Assembly: GCA_008638375.1 (NCBI GenBank)
Contig: CM018040.1
Coordinates: 32,179,970 to 32,243,969 of the forward strand
From: Nyssa sinensis
Taxonomy: Eukaryota > Streptophyta > Magnoliopsida > Cornales > Nyssaceae
Direction of reading: 5' to 3'
Length of the DNA stretch: 64,000 nucleotides
Below are positions 30,523 to 41,893 of this stretch, in pieces. Position 1 is the first letter of the stretch. Every line of letters begins with the position of its first letter. A model generated the notes under the pieces. It was not told where the DNA came from. It did not search any database and was given only the letters and a program-made list of their open reading frames with translations. A program made the position numbers and the translations under genes.

Positions 30523-33061
30523 CCGAACATTCAGGCCTCCAAAACTGTAGGAAACTGAACAACTCGCCATTAAAGGACCTTAAAATATGGGTCTGAATCA
30601 AGTATAATCAAACATGTTTTGATGGTTAGGGACTTAAACTAGAAATTATAGGGAACTTAAACCCACAAAAATTAAGTCTAAAATGTTTAAGGGGAGTGAG
30701 AAATTTGGAGTTGCAGGTCGCAGGTTTAGCATGGAACTTCGCCAACCTAGTTTAAACCTTAGCTTTGTGAATAGAATAATGATCCTTAGGGTTGTATGCT
30801 TACAACAAGCCAAAAACCATTGATTTTTGTGGAGAAATGAGGGTGTATGACCCGAATATTCAATCAACCATTAATGGGTGAATCAAGCTTTTGAGCTTGT
30901 TTCAAGTTATGAAACAAATGCCAAGATGTTTATTAACCTTCCAGAATTATGTTGGAACAAAAAACAGTGAGAATCGGTGGCTAAAAACTTACAAAATTGA
31001 TTTTAAAAAATTTAGCTTTTAGGGTTACTGTTCATTGTCCTGGGGAAGACGATGAACAGTACCAAAAAACTAGTCAGATCAGCTTGGGTTTGGTTTGAGT
31101 CAACTCGGTTTGGGGCACACATATAGGTCTTCCAAAACACTATCATTTAACTTAAAGAAAGAAGAAAAAAAAAAGAAACTACTGTGCTAGGGAATCAAAC
31201 TCGGGTTAACAGTGAAACCATTAACCCACCTTACCACTAAGCCACGTGGTCATATGTGACATATAAGGCTGATTATATATATATATATATATATATAATA
31301 TTATTTAAAATAATAAATTAAATTAATTAAATAAAATAAAAAGATAGTGCAACATAATATTTTTGAGTGTTCTGGACTCAATGGTGGAGTCCGTTTTAGG
31401 AAACAAAGTACCGAAAAATGTGACCCGTGAAAATATAAAATTCTAAAAATGCCCCTAGGCTTAAAATAAACTATAAGCACGCAAATTAAGATTCGAAAAA
31501 GTCTAGATTAATTACCGGATTGAATGGTAACGTTTTTTCGAGGAAAATAATATTCGGTAACAAATTAAAAAATGACGAATACGTCTATAGAACTTAATGA
31601 AGTTATCAGAAGTATAAAAATGAAATTAATAAATCCACATAAATGCCATAAGGACCAAATACACTCAAAATCGAGTTTGAATACGTAAATCGTATACGGA
31701 GCCATGTCACAATGTCATTTCCTTTATGCTGCCAAATTTGTACTCCTATACATGCCTAATACCTATTGACTCCACAATTTGATGCCTATTCTGCCTATTC
31801 TGCCTTGTAGACTTATTGAGAATTTGGTTGTCAATATCCTCATATGATTACTTGTTTATTTATATACTTTGTTTGGATATTAGAAAGTTTCTATGCTTCT
31901 CACTGCTGAGAATTTGTTATTCCACAAATATGCGCGTCACCTGTGAAATTCTAATGATCATGGTATTATTAATATGAGTGCGTGGAGTTATGATCTATCA
32001 CAACATCCATCTGATTCAGAGATGTTTCTGGACCTACGGGTTGAAGTCCACGGAGGACATGATATATGTAAAAAGCTCTAGTGCTATTCAGGAGCCCGAT
32101 GGTGGGGTAGACCTGGATAAGCGCTTCTGGGGGTATGCCAGGCCCTATTTGTTTCAACATCTATTCTGTTAGTATTCATATCATTTATTGATATTCGAAA
32201 ATTGCACTATCTGATTATTAATATGCTTGCCATGCCTAGTTTTGATTATCTGCTGACGTATTCCTGTTTATTGATACACTTGATTAACGGTACGTTTTGA
32301 TTACTGATATGCCTTGCAAGCCTATTATTTGATCCGATTTAGCCATTTGTGATATCTTATGAATTGTGGCAGCTAACTATTGTATAGGCTAAGTCCCCAT
32401 TGTTGAATTGTCATTCACTTGTATTATATTATCATAGGACGTGCCTGTTGGACCCTCGGGTCATTTCTTTTGTTTCACATTTTTGGTGATTGGCTATTGT
32501 ATTACTATATCCTTTGCTTGTCTTTGGTTCCACTCTTTTCTGTATTGACCCTGACCCATAGCAGAGTAAGGGAATTTACTTACTGAGCTAAGTTAGCTCA
32601 TTCCATAGTTATATCTATTTTTCAGGTAGCTCTATAAGAGAAAGAACAAAATGGGGCGAATGGGGTGACTAGTAGAGCTAGTGGAGAGCCTGTGAATAGT
32701 ATTGATGATGTGAACTTCAAGTTACGATTTCATTGCGTACTCTATAAAGCTGCAGATAATAGGTATTTGAGATATTGTATCATTGATAAAGGTCTTAAAT
32801 TTGATTAGTGAATCATGGTGAAAAAAATGGTACTTGAAGATATTAGATTGATGGTTGTTGGAGTTCGGTTTGTGATAAGATGAATTGCATTGGTATAGCT
32901 TCCGTATTAAATGATTCAATGATTTATGATTTATTTATATGAAGAAAAAGAACAAAATTATTTATCATTCTGTGCGATTCATTGATTCTGTACGGCTTGT
33001 TCAAGTGGCAGTGTCGGTCACCGACCCCTAATTCCTATAGGGTGGGTTTCGAGTCATGACA
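30523..33061 (+). repeat. 5' LTR of element D, missing its first ~0.95 kb
   Basis: Similarity to the second LTR starts at about 30523 and ends at CGAGTCATGACA (33061). It holds an antisense tRNA-like module (31191-31244), GGACTC-type motifs (31374 and a weaker one near 31520), the palindrome TGAGCTAAGTTAGCTCA (32584-32600) and an acceptor-like CTATTTTTCAG|GTAG (32625). Confidence 0.78.
31191..31244 (-). other. Antisense tRNA-like module, 5' LTR of D
   Basis: Minus strand TGGCTTAGTGGTAAGG (A box) and GAGTTTGATTCC (B box with one change), 54 bases, with a 7-bp stem GGGTTAA/TTAACCC where the anticodon arm would be. Confidence 0.55.
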
Positions 33062-33064
33062 GAG

Positions 33065-33076
33065 TGGTATCAAAGC
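33065..33076 (+). other. Primer-binding site of element D
   Basis: TGGTATCAAAGC, the initiator tRNA-Met site with one change (G to A), three bases after the LTR end. Confidence 0.75.
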
Positions 33077-35871
33077 TAAGGTTAATGGTCCTTAGGGAAG
33101 ACCAAGTCGTGATTGAAGTTGATGTTTCTTGGGTGACTAGGATGATCAGACGATAAATAATTCTCGAGAGACAATAATGGACTATTAGCTGATTAAATGA
33201 TTGGTGACTCTTAGAGATGATAGCGTGTTTAGGTACTAAGGTTAATAATGTTTGGGAAAGAGTATGCTATGACTGAATTTGATGATTCTTGGATGATTGA
33301 GATGATTAAATAAATAGTGACTTTTGGGAGATAGTAGTACGCTTAAGGGCAAGGGTTAAGGACCTTTAGGAAAAATCACACTAGTATCGAGGTTGATGAC
33401 TCCTAGATATTTGAGATATGAATTGATCAGTGAATTAGGGGAAACTATCACGTGAACAAAGGGCAACGATTAATGCCCTATTGAGAGACATAGGGTTAAA
33501 ATTGTGAAATCTTGGGAAGTTGGTGAGTTGACAACAAATCAATGTGAGAGATAATTTGAGGAAGACTTAATAGATAGTGACATAAGGAGTTTGAGACTTC
33601 AGATGGATTGATGATTTATTAGAAACATGAGGATTCTTGAGTGAGTCATAGATAGACCCTGATAGGGTAAAGATAATATATCCTCGGGAGGCAAATTAAT
33701 ACTGATTAAACAAGACTATCAAAGTGAACATTATGAAATTTGATGGTTCTAAAAGGAGACTAATGCATAGTGAAAAATCATTGGGGAAAATTCAATGTAT
33801 CTTATTGATCTAAGTGACAATATGATCCAATTGTAGGCAGTACCTTCTTGAGTTAGTTGAATCTACTCTAAAAAATAAATGATTAATGACTCTGAATGAT
33901 GTTTGAGGATCAATGTGATCTAACGATGAAAAGAGATGGAACTTGTGGCATGATGTCTAGAAAAACTAGTGAGGATAACGACTATGATAAAGTGATACAT
34001 AATTCTTTAAGATACTACGAGAATAATGATGATTGAGGTAGAAAGTAAGAATAACTAAACATATGACACTAGGGAACTTGAGAACTTCCATGATGGAAAA
34101 AACTTGACATAATCTTGATAAACTTTGAATATCAAATGTAATGATCAAATGATGGGATGGCTAATGAATTTAAACAATCCTGAATTATGACATGAAGTCT
34201 AGAATGGACAAGATTGTGAATAGCAGTACCTGCAAATGAATAAGTGCTATTGAATCTTTGGTTACGAATGAGACTAATCACCTCACTGTGTGGCTCTGAA
34301 GTCACAGAATGTACAAGGAACTCCCTATACGATTGAATAAGTTCTTTGAGAGAACAAATGTGTTAAAATTGAATAACGATTGGGAAAAACGGTAACATAT
34401 GATGAAAAACCAAATATGATGACAAGCATAAGAAATGAGACATTTGAACAACCTTTCTGAGCAGAGGTAAGGGAAACCAAAATAATGGTTATAAATTAAA
34501 AAGTCATAAGACTTTGAGATTTGAACTGATCCAATGAAGTGGGAGGTTCAAGGTGAATCACATATGATATCATAGTTAAGAACACTTTCGAAGTATGTTG
34601 TCACATAAAGAATTGGTGACTAGGGTAAAAGACTACCCTAAAATTTTTTAATAAGTCTATCAAGACCTAAAGAAGAAATGAACTAAGTATATGTATTATA
34701 CTTTAATCCATGAAGGAATGAGAAATCAAAATCTATGAAAAGCTCAATTGTGAGCAAGAAATAAAAGGCCTTCGTACCAGTCCATAATTTGAGAGAAATA
34801 AAGGAACTAAATTTCCTTAACCTATCTAATTCATAAAAAGATGAATGCACGTGAATTCAAAAACAAAGGCAGGTATGCCAATGAGTAGTACAAGAATAAT
34901 GAAATAGTACAAAATGAAATGAAAGGGGATTGATAAATTTTCAACTTGAGTAACTATTAGAAATGGTCGCGTGACTGAGGATCATAAATAAGCATTACGA
35001 ATATAACTAAAAGTTATCCTTGCATAGGAAGAATTTTGAGACGCAATGAGCACACGAGTAAACCATCCTGGCATGGGCCAAAGGATGTTCATGAACAAAG
35101 AAAATGAGAGGAGAAATTGGAATAACAGTTGTGTGTATAAGCTTCGAACAAATGAAAATCCAAACCTTTTCTTCCAAATTATTATTCTAAGCCTCCATAT
35201 GAAAGCAAGTAGAATAATGTAAATCAATCAAAGACTCTATCCTAAGCAAAGACTAAAGTACTTGAATAAGAAGTCTAATACACTTTAAACGATGGATGAA
35301 AGTGGTGTAGTCTAGTTACACCGTTGACTTCCTATGACCACTACTAAAACAACCAATAGAAAAGAACCGATCAAGATACTGGATACTTTTACTTGGCACA
35401 TGATGCACCATATGACACCAACAAAGGTTGGGAGACCATGAACAGTATTGTAATCACGACTGAATACCAAATGAGATTAATATAATGACTAAACGTGGAA
35501 CTAGTCAAGATACTGGTAATAGGGGAAAATAGTCAAGTAACTAAAAAAATGACTCTGAGTGAGTAATGGAAGTGATAGACACCTAGCTAAAATTTGGAGA
35601 CTTAAAGTTTAAAGTCTCGAGAAAGTTAAAAGACAAACCTTTGACTTTCAAGATCACTAGTGAATTGAAACAAAGAAGAGTATGAAGGAATTGTGCACCT
35701 TACATGAAAGATCTACTTGTTTGAAGATATAGTATCTATAATGCCAATGACTAGTCCAAAAGACATATTAAAAGGGGAACTATGATGATGAAATTAGCAT
35801 GAAGGGGAATAGAGTTTCTAGGTATGAACATTCGAGTTTTGAGAACAAAACTCATTTTAAGGGGGGTAGAA
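33077..35871 (+). other. Non-coding interior of element D
   Basis: No frame longer than about 80 codons and no gag, protease or RT motif in six frames. The first part has three loosely similar units starting AAGGTTAATG (33078), AAGGTTAATAATG (33238) and AAGGGTTAAGG (33351), each with a GATGATT- or GTTGATG-type stretch. The region ends in a polypurine tract AAGGGGGGTAGAA just before the next LTR. Confidence 0.65.
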
Positions 35872-36366
35872 TATAACACCCCGAAACTCTATACCCCTTC
35901 ATGTAGGCTTAATGAGATCTCGACTTGTGAATTCGACAAATGAAGAGAATAAATAAGTGATAGAAATGAATCTAAAATTTTTCTGATAAAATAATATCAT
36001 GAAAAGGAAGAACACAAAAATAAAAGAAAAACACGACGAGAATGCCAAGAAATTTTGTGGTAATTGGAATGCAACTTTGAAAATTCAAGAAGAGTGCCCA
36101 AAATGCCAAACAAGGCATAAGTAAGGAAAATGAGTGAAAATGAGGCAAAAAATGAGGCTAAGGGATTTGATCCTTAGACCAAAAATTTAGCAAAGATTTA
36201 TGCCCAAAAAATAAGCCAACTTGGCTACAGCACTTTTGTGCTATATGTCTCACCCAATACATATATATGCTACATAAAATATGAAATCAGAATACTTAAA
36301 AATTGAGGTGGTAGCACCCTATTGGACCACCTCCATCCCCCGCCAATCAGATCACATGCAAAATAT

Positions 36367-36405
<39 letters not shown>

Positions 36406-36824
36406 CACCTAAGCTATATATATATATATATCTAAGCTATGTACATAGGTATACTATGAGTGCCTATTACGTGTGAAGGCTTCCAAATAGACACAATCAA
36501 GTGTGCTATGTGTATATAGTGGTGTGTGTGAATGTTATGACAGAACAGTGAGGGTGAGAGAGAGAGAGACTTATAAACTGAGAAAGTGAAGAAAGAGGAG
36601 AAGAAAACGAAAAAGAAGAAGAAAAAGAAGCTGGAAGAAGGAGGAGGAAGCTAAAGGTTGCGGCAAAAAGGTTGCGACAGGAAGTGAGATAGAAAGATGA
36701 ACGTGAGGAAAAAAGGAGCTGAAAGGAGGGAGAAAGAATGAGGAAATTCATAGACCAATTCAAAACATGTATTGAACTTGATTTTCTCAGTGTCTTTCAA
36801 TTCCTTAATAAGTTTGATATTATT
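35872..36824 (+). repeat. 3' LTR of element D, first part, split by H
   Basis: Starts TATAACACCCCG, the TGTAATACCCCG terminus with its second base changed. Holds the proximal tRNA-like module (36162-36227) and an AC/TA block (36364-36440). H is inserted at 36824 after TTATT; the LTR resumes at 48333. Confidence 0.8.
36162..36227 (-). other. Antisense tRNA-like module (proximal), 3' LTR of D
   Basis: Minus strand TAGCCAAGTTGGCTTA, a textbook pol III A box, then GGATCAAATCCC (B box, one mismatch), 66 bases. Confidence 0.5.
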
Positions 36825-37458
36825 TGATGTTGCACTTTTTGACTCGCAATAAGTATGGGCTCCTTGACCTGTAGAACACTCAGAAAAGGGATCAGAGGAC
36901 CACCAGATTGGCTCCGGCGGCAGCCGCTCTGATGCTTAAGTAAGTAAACGGAATTGAAAAGATTGTATTGAAAGCCAAAGAATGAGCATAAAAATAAAGC
37001 GTACCTTTAGGGTTTAATTTATAGATTGTGGCCTTCCTAAGTTGATTAGGATTCGGTGCCATGAATATAGGGATTTGATCATCGGAGATTGCAGTTACCT
37101 TGTGGAGTATTGTGTCGTAGATAGAGATTATAATCATAGATAGTAGTTTCCTTGTTAAAGACTGTTTCCGTGTTGAAGACTGTTTCCTTATTCCCTGCTT
37201 GGCAGTTGTTAAGGAAACCATAAGGTCGGAACCATATGAAATACTGAGTGAATATTGCCCAGAGCATAAGGTTTGGAAGATATGTGCATGAGAATGCCCT
37301 AGAGGCTTGGCCTGCTCTGTATGACTGAGTTTATCGGCTCTGTAGGATATATATATGAGAATGCCCTGAAGGTTGTGGCTGCTCTGTACGATCGAGATTA
37401 TCAGCTTTGTAAGCACACGTATCTCAAGGTGATTGGTGTGTCTGTTTGTGGTATATCA
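36825..37458 (-). repeat. 3' LTR of element H
   Basis: Plus-strand view TGATGTTGCAC to GGTATATCA; in element orientation TGATATACC to GCAACATCA. Followed inward (37459-37480) by the polypurine tract, read on the minus strand as a G-run then GGGGAGTAGC. Confidence 0.93.
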
Positions 37459-37663
37459 GCTACTCCCCTCCCCCCCCGAGCCCTATTTAGGGGCTAGGGC
37501 TTAACTAGGGTTATGGGCTTTATGAAGAGTCACACGTTTTGTTTCTCCATTCCTCGAGACGTCGGTTTAATGGGTCATTTATTGCGCAGCCGATACTTGA
37601 GAAGCCATCATTATTTTCAACCGTTGTGTCGACTCGTCTTAGGAGGCTCATATTTCGAATGTG

Positions 37664-37672
37664 TATATAAAG
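37664..37672 (+). promoter_or_regulatory. TATA box for antisense unit 1 of H
   Basis: TATATAAAG about 190 bases before the ATG at 37859, matching the TATA/ATG arrangement in K. Confidence 0.6.
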
Positions 37673-37858
37673 AGGGGGAAAAGACTTTTATGCCTTTCTT
37701 CTGCACTTGCTTCTACAGTACCAGAGACTGCCACCGCCATTTGACATATTTTGAAGGTTGAAGGATATCCGGTGTTCATAATCTTTCTTGATTTCAGGTT
37801 TGATTTTAGCCCCTTTTACATTCCCTTTCATTTGCTTCGTTACTTTCTCTTGTCCGCC

Positions 37859-39794
37859 ATGTCTGGCCCTGAGTCACCCTCTGGTTTGGGCAGTCCTTCT
37901 AGGACCGTTCCTCAACTGCAACTAGTGAATCTTCCATCTGTTATTGATGATGAGAATAGACTGGTAGAGTCCCCCTCTAGTCCGGGGGTTAGAATTGTTG
38001 ACGCATTTGATGAGCCCCCGAATAGGACTGGTGAGACCTCTGGTTGATCTGGTCATAGAGAGGAGGGTGAGAGTGCGATCACTGAGAAAATGTTGATGGA
38101 GTTATGGGAGAAATTCAATCTCCCTTCAAATGTTACTTTCAGAGTCCCGAACTCTCTGGATCGCCCACGTGATGTTAGAGAAGCGGAAATCTGCGCCTAC
38201 TTGGCTTGGTTTGAAATGGGATTGACACTACCCCTTCCTGACCTTGTAAAACAATTCTTCTGCTGGTTCAACCTTTGCCCTGCGGACCTGAACCTTAATA
38301 GTTGGAGACATCTTTTAAGCTTCATAGTGTTGGGGCATATGAATAATGTCAATGTGTCTCTTGACCTGATCCGTAGTAATATGGATCTAAAACTCAAGAG
38401 GGCGGAAGGCCTTTATTAAATGTCTTTTGATAATGGGTTCAGACCCCTTACTTCTGTGCCCTCCTCCAACAAGACCTGGAAGAAGTGGTATTTCTTCATA
38501 AAAGGAGGATGGGAATTCAAGGACTTCCAAGGCCAATTCTCAACATTCCCTCGAACCACTGGGCGAAAGGGTGAGGCCCAGTTTTCCCGTGGCTGTTTTG
38601 ATTTCGTTTTGTAGACCAATTGCCGAGCTCATTAATCTCTGTATCTTTTGTGCAGTTAAGAGTGTGTGGAAAAGACCGAGCTTCTCTCCCGCGATTCAGA
38701 AGCAATACAAGAAGCTTTTACAGCCCAGCAACCGAGACCATTCCTCTATTGTTAACCTTGATAAATTGATGGCTACCAGAGGAAGTGTTGAGGAACTTGC
38801 AAAGGATATGATGGCATGGTGGGAGACCGAGCCATCTTCATCTGTGGTAGTGGGGGAGGCTTCTTCCCTAGTGGACCCTCCCATCCAGACGAAAAGGCGG
38901 AGGATACTTTCGATCTCTCCTGACTCCGTTGAGGGGGAGAGAGAGGCACCTGCCCCCATTTCTATGGTCCCCCCAGCCCCGTCTAAGCAAGCGGGCAAGG
39001 AGGCATCATCCTCGGTGGCCCCTGATGTTGTCAATCAGGGGGCCAAAAAGATTTTGAGGGACTTTTGGGCCAAAGGCTCAATCAAAATTAGGCCCCAGAA
39101 GCCGGAAAAGCTTCTTACTGACCTAGCTTCTCTTTAGGTCAAGGTAAGTTCTTCGGGTCTTTATCTTTTTTTCCTTTTTTCCAAGTGTTTTGGCTGGGTA
39201 CTGAACTGTTTTCTTTGTACATTGCAGACCCTGCACACTCTTTCTGCTCTGACGGAGGTCTCTCCCCCTTTAGAGGAGGTTGACAAACTTCAGACCGAGC
39301 TGAACGACCTCAGGCTTCAGCTTGGTACTGCTCAGTCCGAGGCTCACGACTCTGCAGAGAGGCTGAAGGAGTCACAAAATTCTCTGGTCGTCATGGAGTC
39401 AGAGAAGAACCTTGCTGTTGAGCGGGCAAAGAGGTTGTAGAGGGAGATGGACGGCATGCGGTATCAGTACAATCAAAAGCTTGAGGATGCAGTGGAGCAG
39501 GCCAAGCTAGATAATGAGATGGAGATGAAGGCAGAACTGGAAGGAATGGCCAACACCTTGATCATGTTTGGCTTCAACAACTTCCGAACTAGGTTCCTTG
39601 CCAAGTTTCCTGATTTCGACATTTCCTCGATTGTGCCTCCTAGGGTTACCCCTCCCGAGGTGGCCATTCTGAGTGAGGTGGTCGACGCTCTCCCTGCCGA
39701 TCCTATTGAAGTTGTCGTCCCGAATGAGACGATTGATACTGCTCCTACCGATCCTTCCCTAGCCGTTGAGCCTGCTTCTGTTGATCAGACTTAG
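37859..39794 (+). pseudogene. Antisense unit 1 of H: three-exon gene, PF04195-like with coiled coil
   Basis: Exons 37859-38570, 38656-39143, 39228-39794 keep one frame across both introns (donors AAAGG|GTGAGG and CAAG|GTAAGTT, acceptors TTTTGTGCAG and CATTGCAG), about 589 codons. Only four in-frame stops break it: 38045 TGA, 38417 TAA, 39135 TAG, 39438 TAG. Exon 1 holds 'LPLPDLVKQFFCWFNLCPADLNLNSW' read in two parts ('LPLPDLVKQFF', 'PADLNLNSWRHLLSF'), typical of the putative gypsy-type transposon domain; exon 2 has a basic patch 'TKRRR'; exon 3 is a coiled coil ('EEVDKLQTELNDLRLQL'). Opposite to gag-pol. Biochemical function unknown. Confidence 0.75.
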
Positions 39795-40590
39795 AAAATA
39801 TGCTTAGTTTAGGTTTTTTGTTGTTTTTTTTTTTTTTTTAACTTTGATGTAACAGACTTTTTGCTGAATGAAACAATATTTTCTCTCTCAAATGTCTTCA
39901 TCCTGATTCTCTTGTGTTTGGTTGACCCATGGAGTATTTCCTTTGAATTTGTGGTTGATGTGAGAAACTGTTGCAAGTGAGGCTGTTCTGGATCCCTTCA
40001 GATCAGCTTTTTTAACGGTTGGCAACTGGCTTACGAGCTGTATTAGCAATAAGACGATGCCTGTAGGCTAGCTCTAATTGCTTCTTCTTCTTTGTATAAG
40101 AGAGGAAAGCAATTTCAATCTGACATGTAGGGATCTGACATTGATCTTGTGCCACATATACTGAGAGTAAATCTTGAAGAATTCTGAGGCAATTTGTTCT
40201 GAACCCAAGTTTTTTGTAGAAAAAACGGTGTTTCGTGTCTGTCCCTCTGATGATTGAGACTTCTGCCTCATAAGTCATTCAGACCTGGACTGAGATACCT
40301 CCGAACTGATGGTCATTTGTCATACACGTGGTCCGTTAGGGATCAACGAAATAGCCAAGACTGAGAGGTTTGTATGCTGGCCTGAGGGCTTTTGCATTAA
40401 GGTGGATCGGACTTTATTTGCTTTGACCAGTTCGGTATGCTTGGGGAAGCCTTGTATCTTGTCGTCTAAGTATCCGAAAGGACGATTCTATACATCATCC
40501 ATTTATACAGCTGTCTTTTGGGTTTTCGAGGCCAACCCTTTATTTAACCGTTGTGACGGTTCATCTGGGTGACTTTTGGGCTTCGAGGGT
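39795..40590. other. Spacer between the two antisense units of H
   Basis: Begins with a T-rich run (39826-39840) downstream of unit 1. The part from about 40490 resembles 37600-37670 (AACCGTTGTG followed by a GGCTTCG- or ATTTCGAA-type run and a TATA box), so the promoter region looks duplicated. No convincing protein. Confidence 0.5.
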
Positions 40591-41282
40591 CTATATATAT
40601 GATAGAGGAGCGTACGGTTGCCCCCCATCTTTTACTTTTGCTCTCATATTCCCTTGTCGGAGAGAGTTTGAATGTCTTTTAGAGGCTTACCGTTTGCCCG
40701 GAGATGATTGACGATTTTCAGTCCGAGTTGGGAATGATTAAACTGTGGCCGAGAGTTAACCTTCCCTTTGATTCAGTCTCCAAGGAAGGATTAGAGGAGG
40801 CAAAGATTTTCTTGTCCATCTTAGCATCCGGTCGAGATTTCTTCGATTAGAGGTGGACCCTCCTTGATTCAACCGAGGCTTGGAGCACTAGTGATGAAGA
40901 TGAAGGTGGGATGCCTCCTTCCCTTTGTGTCTTGGCAGAGACCCTTGCTCAAATCGGCTAGGGATGTCATGCCTACTTTGAGGGAGATGAATGGAGGTCC
41001 CTTGAGACCCAGATCCCTCATCATCCGTTGGTATTGAGATAAGTGACAGTGATGATGAAATGGCCTGGGTGCTTCTTGCTGTAGATTGGGGTTTAGGGTT
41101 CCTTCCTTTCAAATGGAACCGGCGGCGGCGGTAATGGAAGTTTGGATCCTGGGTCCCTTTCTCATTCGAGGAAGAAAGCCATGATGTTGTGAAAGCGTAG
41201 TGATGCCTTTGTTGTAGCTTTTGTGTACTTGTTCTATTTCCAATCTTCTTGTACTGATGTAAATTTCTGAATCATCAATAAA
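40591..41282 (+). pseudogene. Antisense unit 2 of H: small decayed gene, unknown
   Basis: TATA box CTATATATAT at 40591-40600, ATG at 40704 ('MIDDFQSELGM'), and a frame to 41042 interrupted only by TAG at 40848 and 40961, about 112 codons, with acidic segment 'TSDEDEGG'. AATAAA at 41277-41282 follows in a T-rich region. Promoter-like start, frame and poly(A)-like signal in the right order suggest a real former gene. It resembles no family I know and is not similar to unit 1 in protein. May be a captured host gene. Confidence 0.4.
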
Positions 41283-41586
41283 ATTGAGTTCCTTCTTCTC
41301 AGATCTGATGTTCTTTGTATTTGAATGTGCTCTTCTGGAGTTAAAACACCTTTTCGTGCACTTCTGATGACTAACTGTTCTAAGAATAGATCAAAGAAAC
41401 TTTGTAGAAGTCTTAAATCAGAGTACTTCAAACCTGCTCGGTACTATAGTACTTGTTGCTTGCTGGTAGATAAGCCGAATAATCTAAGTATTGGCTCTGA
41501 GGTATTCCGATCTAGGAAACTTTAGTTTGAAGATGTTCGGAACTTCTGTCTTTGGATGGACTAGATCATAGGATCTGTGTATTGAA

Positions 41587-41855
41587 GACGGACCAGGCTC
41601 GGAAGGCCTGTGCATTAAAAAATGGACCAAGTCCTAAGACTTGTGCATTAAAAAGATGGACCGGGCTCTGGAGGCCTGTGCATTATAGATGGACCAGGCT
41701 CTGGAGGCCTGTGCATTAAAAGATGGACCAAGTCCTAAGACTTATACATTATAGATGGACCAGGCTCTCGAGGCCTGTGCATTATAGATGGACCAAGTAC
41801 TAAGACTTGTGCATTATAGATGGACCAGGCTCTGGAGGCCTGTGCATTAAAAGAT
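41587..41855 (+). repeat. Eight-unit hairpin minisatellite in H
   Basis: Units of 32-35 bases in order A B A A B A B A. Type A is GGACCAGGCTCTGGAGGCCTG plus GTGCATT, split here as CAGGC-TCTGGAG-GCCTG; type B is CAAGTC-CTAA-GACTTG. Two stem positions differ between the types and both are compensated on the other arm. Lies just downstream of the integrase stop in element orientation. Confidence 0.85.
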
Positions 41856-41893
41856 GAACATTCTATGGAGGTATTAAAAAGAAAGGAACATCT

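Noticed and set aside
31978..32172. Frame sharing 'YVKSSSAIQEPDGGVD' with a frame at 49954-50298
   Set aside because: The similarity is DNA homology of two LTR copies of D inside the intron-like part; the A copy (16200) is broken and the ends differ.
36506..36763. 85-codon Ser/Phe-rich frame on the minus strand
   Set aside because: Translation of a purine-rich (GAGA/GAAG) LTR tract; the same kind of tract in A and E gives unrelated frames.
41587..41855. CRISPR-like array
   Set aside because: Units are contiguous imperfect tandem repeats in a plant retrotransposon, without unique spacers or cas genes.
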